Assembly: GCF_008180445.1 (NCBI RefSeq)
Contig: NZ_VTER01000004.1
Coordinates: 124,001-188,000, forward strand
Source: Bacillus_AB infantis_B
GTDB taxonomy: Bacteria; Bacillota; Bacilli; Bacillales; Cytobacillaceae
Direction: 5' to 3'
Length of the DNA: 64,000 nt
Shown here: piece after piece, positions 25,687-33,808 of the stretch
Layout: each line of letters begins with the position of its first letter
Numbering within the stretch: position 1 is the first letter of the stretch
Position numbers and translations under genes: made by a program
The notes under the pieces: model-generated
The model's database searches: none
Seen by the model: only the letters and a program-made list of their open reading frames with translations
Told to the model about the DNA's origin: nothing

Positions 25687-25989
25687 TTATTCATAAAGTT
25701 TGCTGCCAAAAACATGCTTTTCCAGGTTGGAAAGGCGCTTTAAGATATCAAAGTTCGTTGTTCCGGCAGTCTGGGTGCTTGCAGGCCTTCTTGAGGCTTC
25801 ATCAAGCTGTTTCTTCAGGCGCAGGTTTTCCTGCTGCAGATCTTCAATTTCCTGGTGGAAGGTTTCATAATCCTTGATGATCAGATCCAGGAACTTATCG
25901 ACATCTTCAGGCTTGTACCCCCGCATCCCTGCCTTGAATTCTTTTTCCAAAATGTCTTTTGCTGTTAACTTAACTTTATCGGATAGCAT
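25687..25989 (-). CDS. gpsB: Cell-division regulator GpsB
   Basis: A 100-residue DivIVA-like coiled-coil protein. MLSDKVKLTAKDILEKEFK and GYKPEDVDKFLDLIIKDYE form the membrane-binding N-terminal domain, followed by a coiled coil (HQEIEDLQQENLRLKKQL), and NFDILKRLSNLEKHVFG forms the trimerising C-terminus. It shuttles PBP1 between septum and side wall. ATG 25989 is chosen over a codon three residues earlier because of GAGGTGA spacing and family alignment. PonA, its known partner in Bacillus, is encoded at 41472. Confidence 0.95.
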   Translation of the reverse strand: MLSDKVKLTAKDILEKEFKAGMRGYKPEDVDKFLDLIIKDYETFHQEIEDLQQENLRLKKQLDEASRRPASTQTAGTTNFDILKRLSNLEKHVFGSKLYE

Positions 25990-26074
25990 CACATTCACCT
26001 CAGTCTATCGCTGAATAATCTTAATATATTTTTTCAAAAATATGTACTTTTGTCAATTTATCTTTGGAACTAAA

Positions 26075-26635
26075 TTAAAAATCCTGGTTCTTCAGCTGCT
26101 CTTCTTCAACGATCAGCTGAAGATCATAAAAGGAAATCATCCTGATTTCATATGGATTCTTTTCCTGATAGCTTTTAGCTGTTTCATAAATGAATTTTGG
26201 CGTTCCTTCCTTTTCCGTATCATAGACGAGAAGAAGCACATCGCTTTTTTCGATAAGGAATTGATTCTTCAGCCTGAATTGCCAAGGCTTTTCGTAAGCC
26301 TTCCTTGTTACCGAATCTACAAAATCGGCCTGGGAAATCACAGATTCATACCATTCTTTATTGGAATCGCTCCAGTTCTGCTCCTGGTCAAGGAAAGGTG
26401 TGATGACGGCCAGCTTCAGATCAGGATATTCATCAAGCTGCAGCTGGAAGACCTCCTCAGCAGCCCATAACTCTGCGCCCGGCTGCCCGCTGATGATCAC
26501 CCATTCAAGCCCTTCGTCAAGCATACCGAGCAGGCTCTTCCTGATAGCAGCCCTTATGAAAGCTGCTGCAGGGTCATTTCGTTTGAAGATTCCCAACTCG
26601 TGGGGTTTATAGCCTGAGACAACCGCTGTTTTCAT
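26075..26635 (-). CDS. ypsA: SLOG-family protein YpsA (DUF1273)
   Basis: A 186-residue protein of the SLOG/Rossmann-like superfamily. MKTAVVSGYKPHELGIF at the N-terminus and EWVIISGQPGAELWAAE match YpsA. The family binds a nucleotide-derived ligand, unidentified. In B. subtilis and Staphylococcus YpsA is linked to cell division, and here its gene follows gpsB on the same strand, which agrees. Starts at ATG 26635. Confidence 0.92.
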   Translation of the reverse strand: MKTAVVSGYKPHELGIFKRNDPAAAFIRAAIRKSLLGMLDEGLEWVIISGQPGAELWAAEEVFQLQLDEYPDLKLAVITPFLDQEQNWSDSNKEWYESVISQADFVDSVTRKAYEKPWQFRLKNQFLIEKSDVLLLVYDTEKEGTPKFIYETAKSYQEKNPYEIRMISFYDLQLIVEEEQLKNQDF

Positions 26636-26686
26636 CTGGGCTGCTCCTTTCTATGTAAAAATAATATGCCATTCATGGGAAAAAAT

Positions 26687-26720
26687 TGAGCAAGGGCCTG
26701 TATACAGGCCCCTGCCTTGG
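26687..26720 (-). terminator. Terminator of cotD
   Basis: A strong hairpin centred on GGGCCTG-TATA-CAGGCCC, extended by AAGGCA on one side, followed on the minus strand by CAATTTTTT. It is just downstream of the cotD stop. Confidence 0.7.
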
Positions 26721-26745
26721 TAATGCATCTTAATATGGCAGGTTA

Positions 26746-27057
26746 TTATCTTCCGAAGCCAGGGCGGCCTCCGAACCCAGGTCCGCCGAAGCCGCCTGCT
26801 CCAGGGCCTCCGAAGCCAGGTCCTCCAAATCCAGGTGCCGGTCCAGGGCCTGCGACAAACTGCTGGTTTGTCACTTCATTTACAACTGATTGTGTTTGTG
26901 GGAAATAATGCTGATGCTGAAAATTAATGTGGTTGACTGTCGTAGTGTGTGTAGGATGGATATGAGGCACCACATTATTCTGGAAAGTATGATTTACACA
27001 GCATTTTGTCGGGTGGACAACTGCCGGGCAAATATTCGGTCTTGGTCCGCAATGCAT
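26746..27057 (-). CDS. cotD: Spore coat protein CotD
   Basis: A 103-residue inner spore coat protein. The N-terminal CotD part (MHCGPRPNICPAVVHPTKCC then histidine-rich HIHPTHTTTVNHINFQHQHY) is typical. The last 35 residues are replaced by Gly/Pro/Phe repeats of the type GFGGPGFGG, which B. subtilis CotD lacks as far as I recall. It is monocistronic. A sigma-K-like -10 (CATAACTTG, 27095-27104) lies upstream, giving late mother-cell expression by inference. Confidence 0.88.
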   Translation of the reverse strand: MHCGPRPNICPAVVHPTKCCVNHTFQNNVVPHIHPTHTTTVNHINFQHQHYFPQTQSVVNEVTNQQFVAGPGPAPGFGGPGFGGPGAGGFGGPGFGGRPGFGR

Positions 27058-27094
27058 AATTAAGATCTCCTTTCATTCTGTTATATTTACACTA

Positions 27095-27122
27095 ACAAGT
27101 TATGATGAAAGGGGGAATCTTG
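27095..27122 (-). promoter_or_regulatory. Possible sigma-K promoter of cotD
   Basis: On the minus strand CATAACTTG resembles the sigma-K -10 (CATANNNTA) with one mismatch, and ACA lies about 16 bases upstream. It is 40 bases before the cotD start. Agreement is partial. Confidence 0.35.
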
Positions 27123-27168
27123 TACTAAGGAAAACACCTAATTTTATGCATTTGCCGGGTTTTTTTCG

Positions 27169-27264
27169 CTACAGCATAACATAAAAACTGTCCTTCATGC
27201 TGGAAAAAATAATGACTGTCAGACAGATGACAACAAAAAACAGGAACAATATTGCTTTATACAT
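27169..27264 (-). CDS. 31-residue single-pass membrane peptide
   Basis: A minus-strand frame, ATG 27264, encodes a 31-residue peptide whose residues 4-21 (AILFLFFVVICLTVIIFS) form one membrane helix, ending in SMKDSFYVML. GAGG lies 9 bases upstream. A GCATACAGTG element with a CATACAGT core (consistent with sigma-E -10 CATACANT) lies about 30 bases further upstream beside a TATGCTGCA repeat. That would suggest sporulation expression. No terminator was seen. Small Bacillus membrane proteins of this kind often go unannotated. Confidence 0.4.
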   Translation of the reverse strand: MYKAILFLFFVVICLTVIIFSSMKDSFYVML

Positions 27265-27426
27265 CCAAACCAGCCTCACTCTTTTTATTCACTGTATGCA
27301 GCATATGCAGCATACAACATTCAATTTTACAGCTTCAATGAGGTACAGACAACCAATAAATAATGGTTTTTACACATAGAAATATTAAAGTTTTGTTACA
27401 GCGGGCAACGCGGCTTTTCCGGGTAC

Positions 27427-27471
27427 AAAAAAACGCAGCCAGGATGTTATTTTCCTGATGCTGCGCTTTTT
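27427..27471 (-). terminator. Terminator of mrfAB
   Basis: A long stem GCGCAGCATCAGGA/TCCTGGCTGCGT (one mismatch) overlapping the mrfB stop, followed by TTTTTTTG on the minus strand. Confidence 0.85.
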
Positions 27472-28760
27472 CTGCCTGCAGAAGCGGTATCATTCCGGGA
27501 CAGTTCTTTTTCCAGCTTAGCATAGAGCCTCCGGATCCTTTTATCTGTTTCCGGTTTGAGCTTATCTGAGGTACCTGGTGCAGGAACGGCTTCCAGCGCC
27601 TCTCTCGCTTTTTCAGCATAATGGACCGCGCGTCCAAGGTCTTTGCTTCGATGCTCAAAGTATTTTGCCAGTTCAATGGATGATTCAGCCGTAATTTTCG
27701 GATCTGCCTCCGAATCGGCGCATTCCTGCCACAGCGCTGCCGCCTGTTCCCAGTCCTTCAGTTTCTTGTGTTCAAAGGCGAGTGCATTCCTGGCCTTCAC
27801 TGATTCTTCATTGTCTGTCTGTGCTGCCTGCACAAAGGCTGCTTTTGCCGAAGAAGTGTTGCCGAGAGAAGAAAACCACCGCCCTACTTCATAGGTTTCC
27901 GCTGCGGTCCGGCTGCCGTCCAGCCCGAGGAGCTGATAGGATAGATGTGTGTACAGCGTTATGAGCGACAGGATATCAATTTCATTATGCTTCAGGATTC
28001 CGAGCATGCCTTCGGGGTTTTTTGTCTGGACGTAATCGAAATAGATCATCGGTGCAAGGAAGCCTGGTATATCATCTTTCCGCTCAACGCCAAGCACTTC
28101 CTTCTCGACGATGGAAAGCTTCAGCCTCTCAAGCCTGTGCTTCCAGATCCTTCGGGATGCGTGGTAAAGATCGAAATGCCCGAAAGGCGGAAGCTTGGGC
28201 ACCTGTTCCCTGATAAGGGTATGCCTTGTCTTCACCTGCGGCCAGTCAAAAGCTTTGCCATTATAGGTGACCATGGTTGAATAATCCACGCTGTCCAGGA
28301 AGCTCTTATAAAGCGGCACCTCTGCACCGGGATGGGGAAGGATATGCTGTTTGAGCTTCACACCATCACGCGTCACACTGGCATGCCCCAGCAGGAAAAT
28401 CGTGTTTCCGGTGCCGCCGCCAAGACCCGTGGTTTCTGTATCAAAGAAGAACAGCTCATCAGGCTGATGCCCCGCAGAGGAAAGCGGATGGGATACATCC
28501 CCGCTGTTCCAGGCATTCACTGCTGCCGCAAAATCAGAGAACCGGTAATTCCCATGTTTCCAGTCAAGCGGATATTCTTTTTCCCTGACGAGGCAGAAGC
28601 TGTCCTCAAAATGAAATGGGACAACCCCGTTTTCCTTCCACAGGTCATGGATCATAAAATCCTCGGGGACTTCTGCTGCCACGGCAGGCTTAGCCGGTTC
28701 ACTCCCCTGTTCTTTTGAGAGATGAGGCTTTAATCGGTTCAGCTTATTTTTGAGGCTCAT
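27447..28760 (-). CDS. mrfB: Exonuclease MrfB (YprB)
   Basis: A 437-residue protein. An RNase H-like DEDD exonuclease domain starts with FFDTETTGLGGGTGN (Asp107 and Glu109). Further acidic positions are HNEIDILSLITLY and similar segments. The C-terminal third (about 290-400) resembles tetratricopeptide repeats. In B. subtilis it works with the helicase MrfA in a UvrABC-independent pathway that removes mitomycin C adducts. The start overlaps the mrfA end by 17 bases, so the pair is cotranslated. Confidence 0.92.
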   Translation of the reverse strand: MSLKNKLNRLKPHLSKEQGSEPAKPAVAAEVPEDFMIHDLWKENGVVPFHFEDSFCLVREKEYPLDWKHGNYRFSDFAAAVNAWNSGDVSHPLSSAGHQPDELFFFDTETTGLGGGTGNTIFLLGHASVTRDGVKLKQHILPHPGAEVPLYKSFLDSVDYSTMVTYNGKAFDWPQVKTRHTLIREQVPKLPPFGHFDLYHASRRIWKHRLERLKLSIVEKEVLGVERKDDIPGFLAPMIYFDYVQTKNPEGMLGILKHNEIDILSLITLYTHLSYQLLGLDGSRTAAETYEVGRWFSSLGNTSSAKAAFVQAAQTDNEESVKARNALAFEHKKLKDWEQAAALWQECADSEADPKITAESSIELAKYFEHRSKDLGRAVHYAEKAREALEAVPAPGTSDKLKPETDKRIRRLYAKLEKELSRNDTASAGRKSAASGK

Positions 28761-31047
28761 ACCGCTCCCCCTCCATAGCCGTTTTTCTGAATAATGCCAA
28801 AAGCTTCAAAACATCGCTTTTTGCCGTATTCATAGCTGAATCAGTGCCAATGCACGATGGGCAGCCGTTCTCGCAGGAGCAGCCTGCTACCATGCCTTCA
28901 GCCTTCAGTATGACCGTTTCAATCCCATCATAGAGCTTTTCGCTCAGACCTATGCCTCCCGGGTAGCGGTCATAAAAGAAGATGGTCGGCTTCTCATTAT
29001 GCGCAGCCTTTACCTGCGGCACAACGAAAATGTCCTGCGGATCGCACATGACAAACAGCGGGGCAATATGCTTGAGTGCATGCGCGGTCCCGATCAATCC
29101 TTCTTCAATCCTGTCTTCATCAAATTGGATCTGCTCCTTGCCGATGGATATCCACGCCGAGCTTGTATGCAGCTCTTCCTGCGGCAGGTGGATCGGCCCG
29201 GAACCGATGTTTTCATGTGTTTCAAACTTGATCTTCTTGAATATCGTTGCCATGGCCAGCACGCTCACATCGCCATATCCGATTTCCATTTCACCGCGTG
29301 ACCTGTTTTTATCTTCTTCAAGCACTTTCAGCTCAACGGCAAGATTGGCATCTGTGAAATAATCCACATCAACCTCCCTCACATACGCTTTCTTTTCATC
29401 CCAATCCAAATACTCAACTTGGAACTGGGTGCCCTGATGGAGGTAAATGGCTTCATCATGCAGGAGCGTCATCGCAGAGAAACGGTCCATTTCACCTATC
29501 ACCTTCACGTTTGCAATGTCAGACTGGTCAATGATGATGACATTTTCCTGTGATGCAGACCGCAGGCTGATATTGTGGGCAGGAAAAGAATCGTTCATCC
29601 AATGCCATTTATCGCCGTTTTGGAACAGCACCCTTTCTTCTGTCAGATATTCAAGGAGTTCCTCTGTATCCGCAGTACCGAATTTCTCTCCATATTTAAA
29701 TGGCAGCTCATAGGCGGCACACTTCATATGGTCGATTAAAATGATAAGGTTGTCAGGATTGATCCTGGCCGTTTCCGGGCTTTTATTAAAAAAATAGTCC
29801 GGGTTCTGAATGACATACTGGTCCAGTGGGCTGGAGCTTGCGACAAGGATGACGAGAGACTCGCCATGCCTCCGCCCTGCCCGTCCCGCCTGCTGCCACG
29901 AGCTTGCAATTGACCCCGGATAACCCGTCATGATGCATACCTGAAGCTGGCCTATATCCACGCCAAGCTCCAATGCATTTGTACTGACGACCCCGTAGAT
30001 TTCACCCGCACGCAAACCCTTTTCAATCGCCCTTCTCTCTGTCGGCAGATAGCCTCCCCGGTAGCCTCTGATGGCTTTCGGCCCCAGCTGATGCTTGACC
30101 AGCTCCTGGAGGTAGGTGAGCAGGATTTCGACTCTGACCCGGCTCCTGGCAAATACAATAGTCTGGATGCGGTTTTTCAAAAGCCTCCCGGCCAGCTTCC
30201 TTGCTTCAAGCGTGGCGCTTCGCCGAATATTCATCGGTATATTGACGATCGGCGGGTTATAGAACAAGAAGTGCTTCCTTCCGCTTGGCGCCCCGTTATT
30301 ATCAATCAGCTCCATTTTCTTTTCCGTCAGGTTTTCAGCAAGCTCAAGCGGATTGGCAATGGTAGCCGATGTGCAGATGAAGAGCGGATCGCTCCCGTAG
30401 AAACGGCAGATGCGCCTGAGGCGGCGGATCACGTTTGCCACATGGCTGCCGAAAACGCCTCTGTATATATGAACCTCGTCAATGACAACATATTTGAGAT
30501 TTTCAAAAAGAGAAACCCATTTGGTATGATGGGGAAGAATCGCCGAATGCAGCATATCAGGGTTCGTTATGACAACATGGCCTGCTTTCCTGACTTTTTC
30601 CCTTATATTAGCCGGAGTGTCGCCATCATACGTGTAGCTGTTGACAGGGAGCTCCGCTTCCTGGATCAATTCATTTATTTCACTCTTCTGGTCCTGGGCC
30701 AGTGCTTTGGTAGGGAATATATACAATGCCCTCGCCTTCGGATCGCTGACGGCCGTCTGCAGGACGGGAAGATTATAGCATAGTGTTTTCCCGGATGCAG
30801 TTGGAGTGACAGCCACAAGGCTTTTTCCTTCAGAAGCAGCCGCATAGGCAGACCTCTGGTGTGTGTAAAGACGGCTGATGCCCCGCTTTTCCAAAGCATT
30901 TCTCAAGGACGGATGTATATCCTCCGGCAGTTCCTCTGTTTTTGCCTCTTTTTCTTCAATAGTATGCCAATGGACAATATTGTCCTTGAATTCTTCAGTC
31001 ATCTTTAAATCATTCAATATCTCCTGGAGATTTTTCCTGAGCTTCAT
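28744..31047 (-). CDS. mrfA: DEAD/H helicase MrfA (YprA)
   Basis: A 767-residue superfamily 2 helicase. Walker A is TPTASGKT at residues 81-88. The DEVH box (VVIDEVHIY) lies near 190. The C-terminal DUF1998 domain contains a four-cysteine zinc site with CSCENGCPSC near residue 725. It is the partner of MrfB in mitomycin C repair. The ATG at 31047 follows GAGGTGAACGG. A LexA-like operator covers its promoter (see 31070-31094). Confidence 0.93.
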   Translation of the reverse strand: MKLRKNLQEILNDLKMTEEFKDNIVHWHTIEEKEAKTEELPEDIHPSLRNALEKRGISRLYTHQRSAYAAASEGKSLVAVTPTASGKTLCYNLPVLQTAVSDPKARALYIFPTKALAQDQKSEINELIQEAELPVNSYTYDGDTPANIREKVRKAGHVVITNPDMLHSAILPHHTKWVSLFENLKYVVIDEVHIYRGVFGSHVANVIRRLRRICRFYGSDPLFICTSATIANPLELAENLTEKKMELIDNNGAPSGRKHFLFYNPPIVNIPMNIRRSATLEARKLAGRLLKNRIQTIVFARSRVRVEILLTYLQELVKHQLGPKAIRGYRGGYLPTERRAIEKGLRAGEIYGVVSTNALELGVDIGQLQVCIMTGYPGSIASSWQQAGRAGRRHGESLVILVASSSPLDQYVIQNPDYFFNKSPETARINPDNLIILIDHMKCAAYELPFKYGEKFGTADTEELLEYLTEERVLFQNGDKWHWMNDSFPAHNISLRSASQENVIIIDQSDIANVKVIGEMDRFSAMTLLHDEAIYLHQGTQFQVEYLDWDEKKAYVREVDVDYFTDANLAVELKVLEEDKNRSRGEMEIGYGDVSVLAMATIFKKIKFETHENIGSGPIHLPQEELHTSSAWISIGKEQIQFDEDRIEEGLIGTAHALKHIAPLFVMCDPQDIFVVPQVKAAHNEKPTIFFYDRYPGGIGLSEKLYDGIETVILKAEGMVAGCSCENGCPSCIGTDSAMNTAKSDVLKLLALFRKTAMEGERYEPQK

Positions 31048-31069
31048 TTTCCGTTCACCTCATACACTC

Positions 31070-31094
31070 ATTCTACCGAATAAACGTTCGTTCA
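31070..31094 (-). promoter_or_regulatory. mrfAB promoter with LexA (DinR)-like box
   Basis: The minus strand reads TGAACGAACGTTTA at 31081-31094. It contains the intact core GAAC-N4-GTTT of the Bacillus LexA consensus CGAACRNRYGTTYC, with mismatches only at the outer C positions (12 of 14). It lies between a poor -35 and a TAGAAT -10 (31070-31075). The box is 34-47 bases upstream of the mrfA start. Confidence 0.5.
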
Positions 31095-31186
31095 AAAAGG
31101 ATTTTCTTTCGTTTTCCTGTTGGATTTATTTGGAACAGAACCAGCCGGCCTGCTTTTAACATTATCAGATTTTTCCAAAAAACAAA

Positions 31187-31215
31187 TTGACTGTTGGTAT
31201 AAAATTTGCGACAAT
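31187..31215 (+). promoter_or_regulatory. Promoter of the first permease pair
   Basis: TTGACT (31187-31192) and GACAAT (31210-31215), 17-bp spacer. It is the best plus-strand promoter upstream of the permease genes. Confidence 0.45.
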
Positions 31216-31301
31216 TCAGATATATTTTTTTTGAAAGCGGCCCTTTGGCCGCAGTTAACCTATTTTAACAGATATATAGAAGAATGGGGGTCAATCGTTT
31301 T

Positions 31302-32204
31302 ATGCTGCTGCTTAAAAAGCTGTTCATTTTTATCCTTGTGCTGGCGAGCTTTCTCTTGATTCTGCTGCTGCCGAGAGAACCTGTCATCCATCAGCCTTCC
31401 GCATTTCACATTGAAATGGATTATCCTTTCAGTGCAGAGGCCTACAAAAATAAGATTACATCCTTCTTTCAATTTATCCAGAAGGAAAATGGATTTGGCG
31501 AGAGCCGGACTGGAAGGAAGGTGTCCGAAGAAACCATCCTTTATATGAAAAGAAGCCTCGGAATCATACTTCCTGCTTTCTTCATCAGCATGGCAGCCGG
31601 CATACTGGCCGGAATCGCCAAGTTTTCGATGCGCCTCCGTATGCGGGGTAAAATTCAGGAAGCATTGTCCTGGCTGTTTTCATCGGTTCCTGATTTTTTT
31701 CTGTATATGAGCCTGCAGTATATACTGATCAAGCTGATTCAATGGGGATTTCCGCAGATTACACTATACGGCCATGAGCATTGGTACAGTTTCCTTCTCC
31801 CAATGATCTCACTGACACTTTTCCCTTTCATTCATATGGTCAATTTTACCGCTGCTGCGATGGACAAGGAAAGCGGGGAAGATTATATCCGGACAGCCTA
31901 CTCAAAAGGGCTGGGAAAGAAAAAGATTTATCTGCATATCCTTTTTAACTGTGCCGGGACACTTCTCAATCAGGCGCAGTTCATTATGCTGTATATCTTA
32001 TCGAGCCTGCCGATCGTGGAGAAATTATCCGGCTACGAGGGAGCAGGAAACAATCTGCTTAAAAGCATCCTGAATTATAATGATGTTTCTTCTTTTGCGC
32101 TGATGCTGCCGTTCCTGGTGCTGATGTTTTTAACCATACTGGCCTCTCAATCAGCTAAATATCTCTTTATGCCAAAAAGGGCAGGGGGAAGTGAACTGAT
32201 ATGA
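31302..32204 (+). CDS. ABC permease, DppB/OppB type
   Basis: About 300 residues with one N-terminal helix, a short extracytoplasmic segment of roughly 70 residues, then five helices. The cytoplasmic EAA-type loop is EDYIRTAYSKGLGKKKIYLHIL, matching binding-protein-dependent (peptide/nickel) permeases of the DppB class. ATG 31302 is preferred because GGGGGT lies 10 bases upstream. An earlier in-frame ATG at 31284 lacks a separate ribosome-binding site. It overlaps the next permease start by 4 bases. No ATPase or binding protein accompanies it. Confidence 0.82.
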   Translation: MLLLKKLFIFILVLASFLLILLLPREPVIHQPSAFHIEMDYPFSAEAYKNKITSFFQFIQKENGFGESRTGRKVSEETILYMKRSLGIILPAFFISMAAGILAGIAKFSMRLRMRGKIQEALSWLFSSVPDFFLYMSLQYILIKLIQWGFPQITLYGHEHWYSFLLPMISLTLFPFIHMVNFTAAAMDKESGEDYIRTAYSKGLGKKKIYLHILFNCAGTLLNQAQFIMLYILSSLPIVEKLSGYEGAGNNLLKSILNYNDVSSFALMLPFLVLMFLTILASQSAKYLFMPKRAGGSELI

Positions 32205-33118
32205 ACAGAAAATTTCAGTGGAAAAAATATAGTGTATTTATTATAAGCCTGGTTTGTCTCGGGATCCTGGCATTTATTGCTTTCATCGGCCCTTTCCTCC
32301 CTTTTATCGACCGGGAGCTGTCCACAATCACTTATATTATGGATGAGAACCGCAAGCCTGTCATCCCGCCATACGGGCCAAATGAAGACTTCCCCCTCGG
32401 AACGGACAAATCGGGCAGGGATCTGCTGAGCATCATTGTGCTTGGCGCCAAGGAAACGCTTCTCCTTGTGATTGTCATTACAGCCCTCAGATATGCACTG
32501 GCAATCCCCTTTGCTTTCCTGGCGCATAAAAAGGTGCTGGCGGCCGATTCTGTCCTGAAATGGCTGAATGGCTTCCTATCTTATATCCCGACCATCATCA
32601 TTGTCATACTGGTGGTCAATCTGCCGCCTTTATTGTTTGCAGAAGACCGGCCTTTCTGGCTGATCCTTGTGGTTGCCCTTTCTGAAGCAGCCAGGGCTGC
32701 CGACATGATCAAATTGGAGTTCGACGAAGTATCATCAAAAGACTTCATTACAGGGGGAATAGCAGCAGGAACCACTCCCTTTGCCATGTTCAAACGATAT
32801 TATATGCCTTTTCTGTATGGGAAAATTCTGGTCTATATGATCTCAGACCTGGGAAAAGTCATGTTCCTCCTGGGACAGCTTGGCTTTGTCGGCATCTTCA
32901 TTTCCCAGCAGTTTGTCCAGACGCCAACAGGGCTATGGGAATTTGTCAACACATCCATCTCCTGGCCGATGCTCCTAAAGGATGCGTTTATCGACATCCG
33001 GGGCCCGATCTGGATTCCATTTTTTGCAGCCTTGTTCATGACTTTTTCTATATTCACCTTCAATCTCCTTTCCCAGGGGATCAAGAATATTTTTGCGCGG
33101 AAAATCAGGTATCTATAA
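32201..33118 (+). CDS. ABC permease, DppC/OppC type
   Basis: A 305-residue partner permease. The family's N-terminal motif FPLGTDKSGRDLLS is present at about residues 66-79. An extended extracytoplasmic segment lies before it. Six membrane helices are predicted. The EAA loop reads KDFITGGIAAGTTPFAMFKRYY, weaker than usual. It is translationally coupled with the DppB-type gene and followed 88 bases later by an Hsp20 gene. The pair would need an ATPase encoded elsewhere. Confidence 0.82.
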   Translation: MNRKFQWKKYSVFIISLVCLGILAFIAFIGPFLPFIDRELSTITYIMDENRKPVIPPYGPNEDFPLGTDKSGRDLLSIIVLGAKETLLLVIVITALRYALAIPFAFLAHKKVLAADSVLKWLNGFLSYIPTIIIVILVVNLPPLLFAEDRPFWLILVVALSEAARAADMIKLEFDEVSSKDFITGGIAAGTTPFAMFKRYYMPFLYGKILVYMISDLGKVMFLLGQLGFVGIFISQQFVQTPTGLWEFVNTSISWPMLLKDAFIDIRGPIWIPFFAALFMTFSIFTFNLLSQGIKNIFARKIRYL

Positions 33119-33206
33119 GTAAGAGGCTGAGCCTTTCTCCAAGGGACCAATCGGGCGCTGATTGCATAATATATCCCAAGATTCTGTTTTGGGAGGAGAT
33201 GCATGA

Positions 33207-33692
33207 ATGTCTTCACAGCTGCCTGATGGCCCAAAAAAGAAAGAGAAAAATGAGCCTTTCAGCGATATCATGAAATCGATGAACACATTCTTTCAGGAAA
33301 AACCCGTCAAAGGGTTCTTGCAGAGCATTGATGATTTCTTTAAGACCCCGTTTCCGCAGAGTACCAGTACCTTTTCTGTCCGGGTATCTGAAACCGATAA
33401 AGAGCATCATATTACAGCAGAGCTGCCGGGGATAAAAAGGGAGCAGATCCATATTGATGTACTGGACAATTATATTACGATTTCAGTCAGCCATGCGGAA
33501 ACCATCCTGCAGGAAGATGATAAACACAGGACCTTCAGCCGGAAGCAGACGATGCAGCAATCATCCAGGACCATCCCGCTTCCTCAGCCTATCAATGAAA
33601 AAAAGGTTAGGGCCTCTTACCAGGACGGTCTGCTGATCATCCGGATAGCTAAGCAGTCAGGCAAGAAAATCATCATTGATGAAAACAATTAA
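33207..33692 (+). CDS. Hsp20-family small heat-shock protein
   Basis: A 161-residue alpha-crystallin-type chaperone. The core domain occupies about residues 50-140, with ITAELPGIKREQIHIDVLDN and the last strand motif DGLLIIRIAK. Its N-terminal arm is short and lacks membrane features. Such proteins hold unfolded clients in ATP-independent fashion, and in Bacillus some are spore-coat or heat-stress proteins. ATG 33207 has GGGAGGAG upstream. It follows the DppC gene and may share its mRNA. Confidence 0.88.
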   Translation: MSSQLPDGPKKKEKNEPFSDIMKSMNTFFQEKPVKGFLQSIDDFFKTPFPQSTSTFSVRVSETDKEHHITAELPGIKREQIHIDVLDNYITISVSHAETILQEDDKHRTFSRKQTMQQSSRTIPLPQPINEKKVRASYQDGLLIIRIAKQSGKKIIIDENN

Positions 33693-33747
33693 TGCTTATC
33701 GGGAAACTCCCCTGCCAGCGGCAGCAAAAGTTCCTCTTTACAGGCTG

Positions 33748-33783
33748 AAAAGCTCCCTTGCTGCTGCGGCAAGGGAGCTTTTT
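33748..33783. terminator. Bidirectional terminator between Hsp20 and the peptidase-permease
   Basis: A perfect AAAAGCTCCCTTGC/GCAAGGGAGCTTTT stem with a 7-base loop and T/A tracts on both sides, between the converging genes. Confidence 0.9.
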
Positions 33784-33808
33784 GCATATATTCTTCTGCT
33801 GAAGACTG

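Noticed and set aside
25233..25877. Plus-strand frame of 214 codons over rnpB and gpsB
   Set aside because: It crosses RNase P RNA and the gpsB gene in antisense; it has no ribosome-binding site.
27197..27379. Plus-strand 60-codon frame between cotD and mrfB
   Set aside because: No ribosome-binding site, and low complexity in the AT-rich region; the opposite-strand peptide is better supported.
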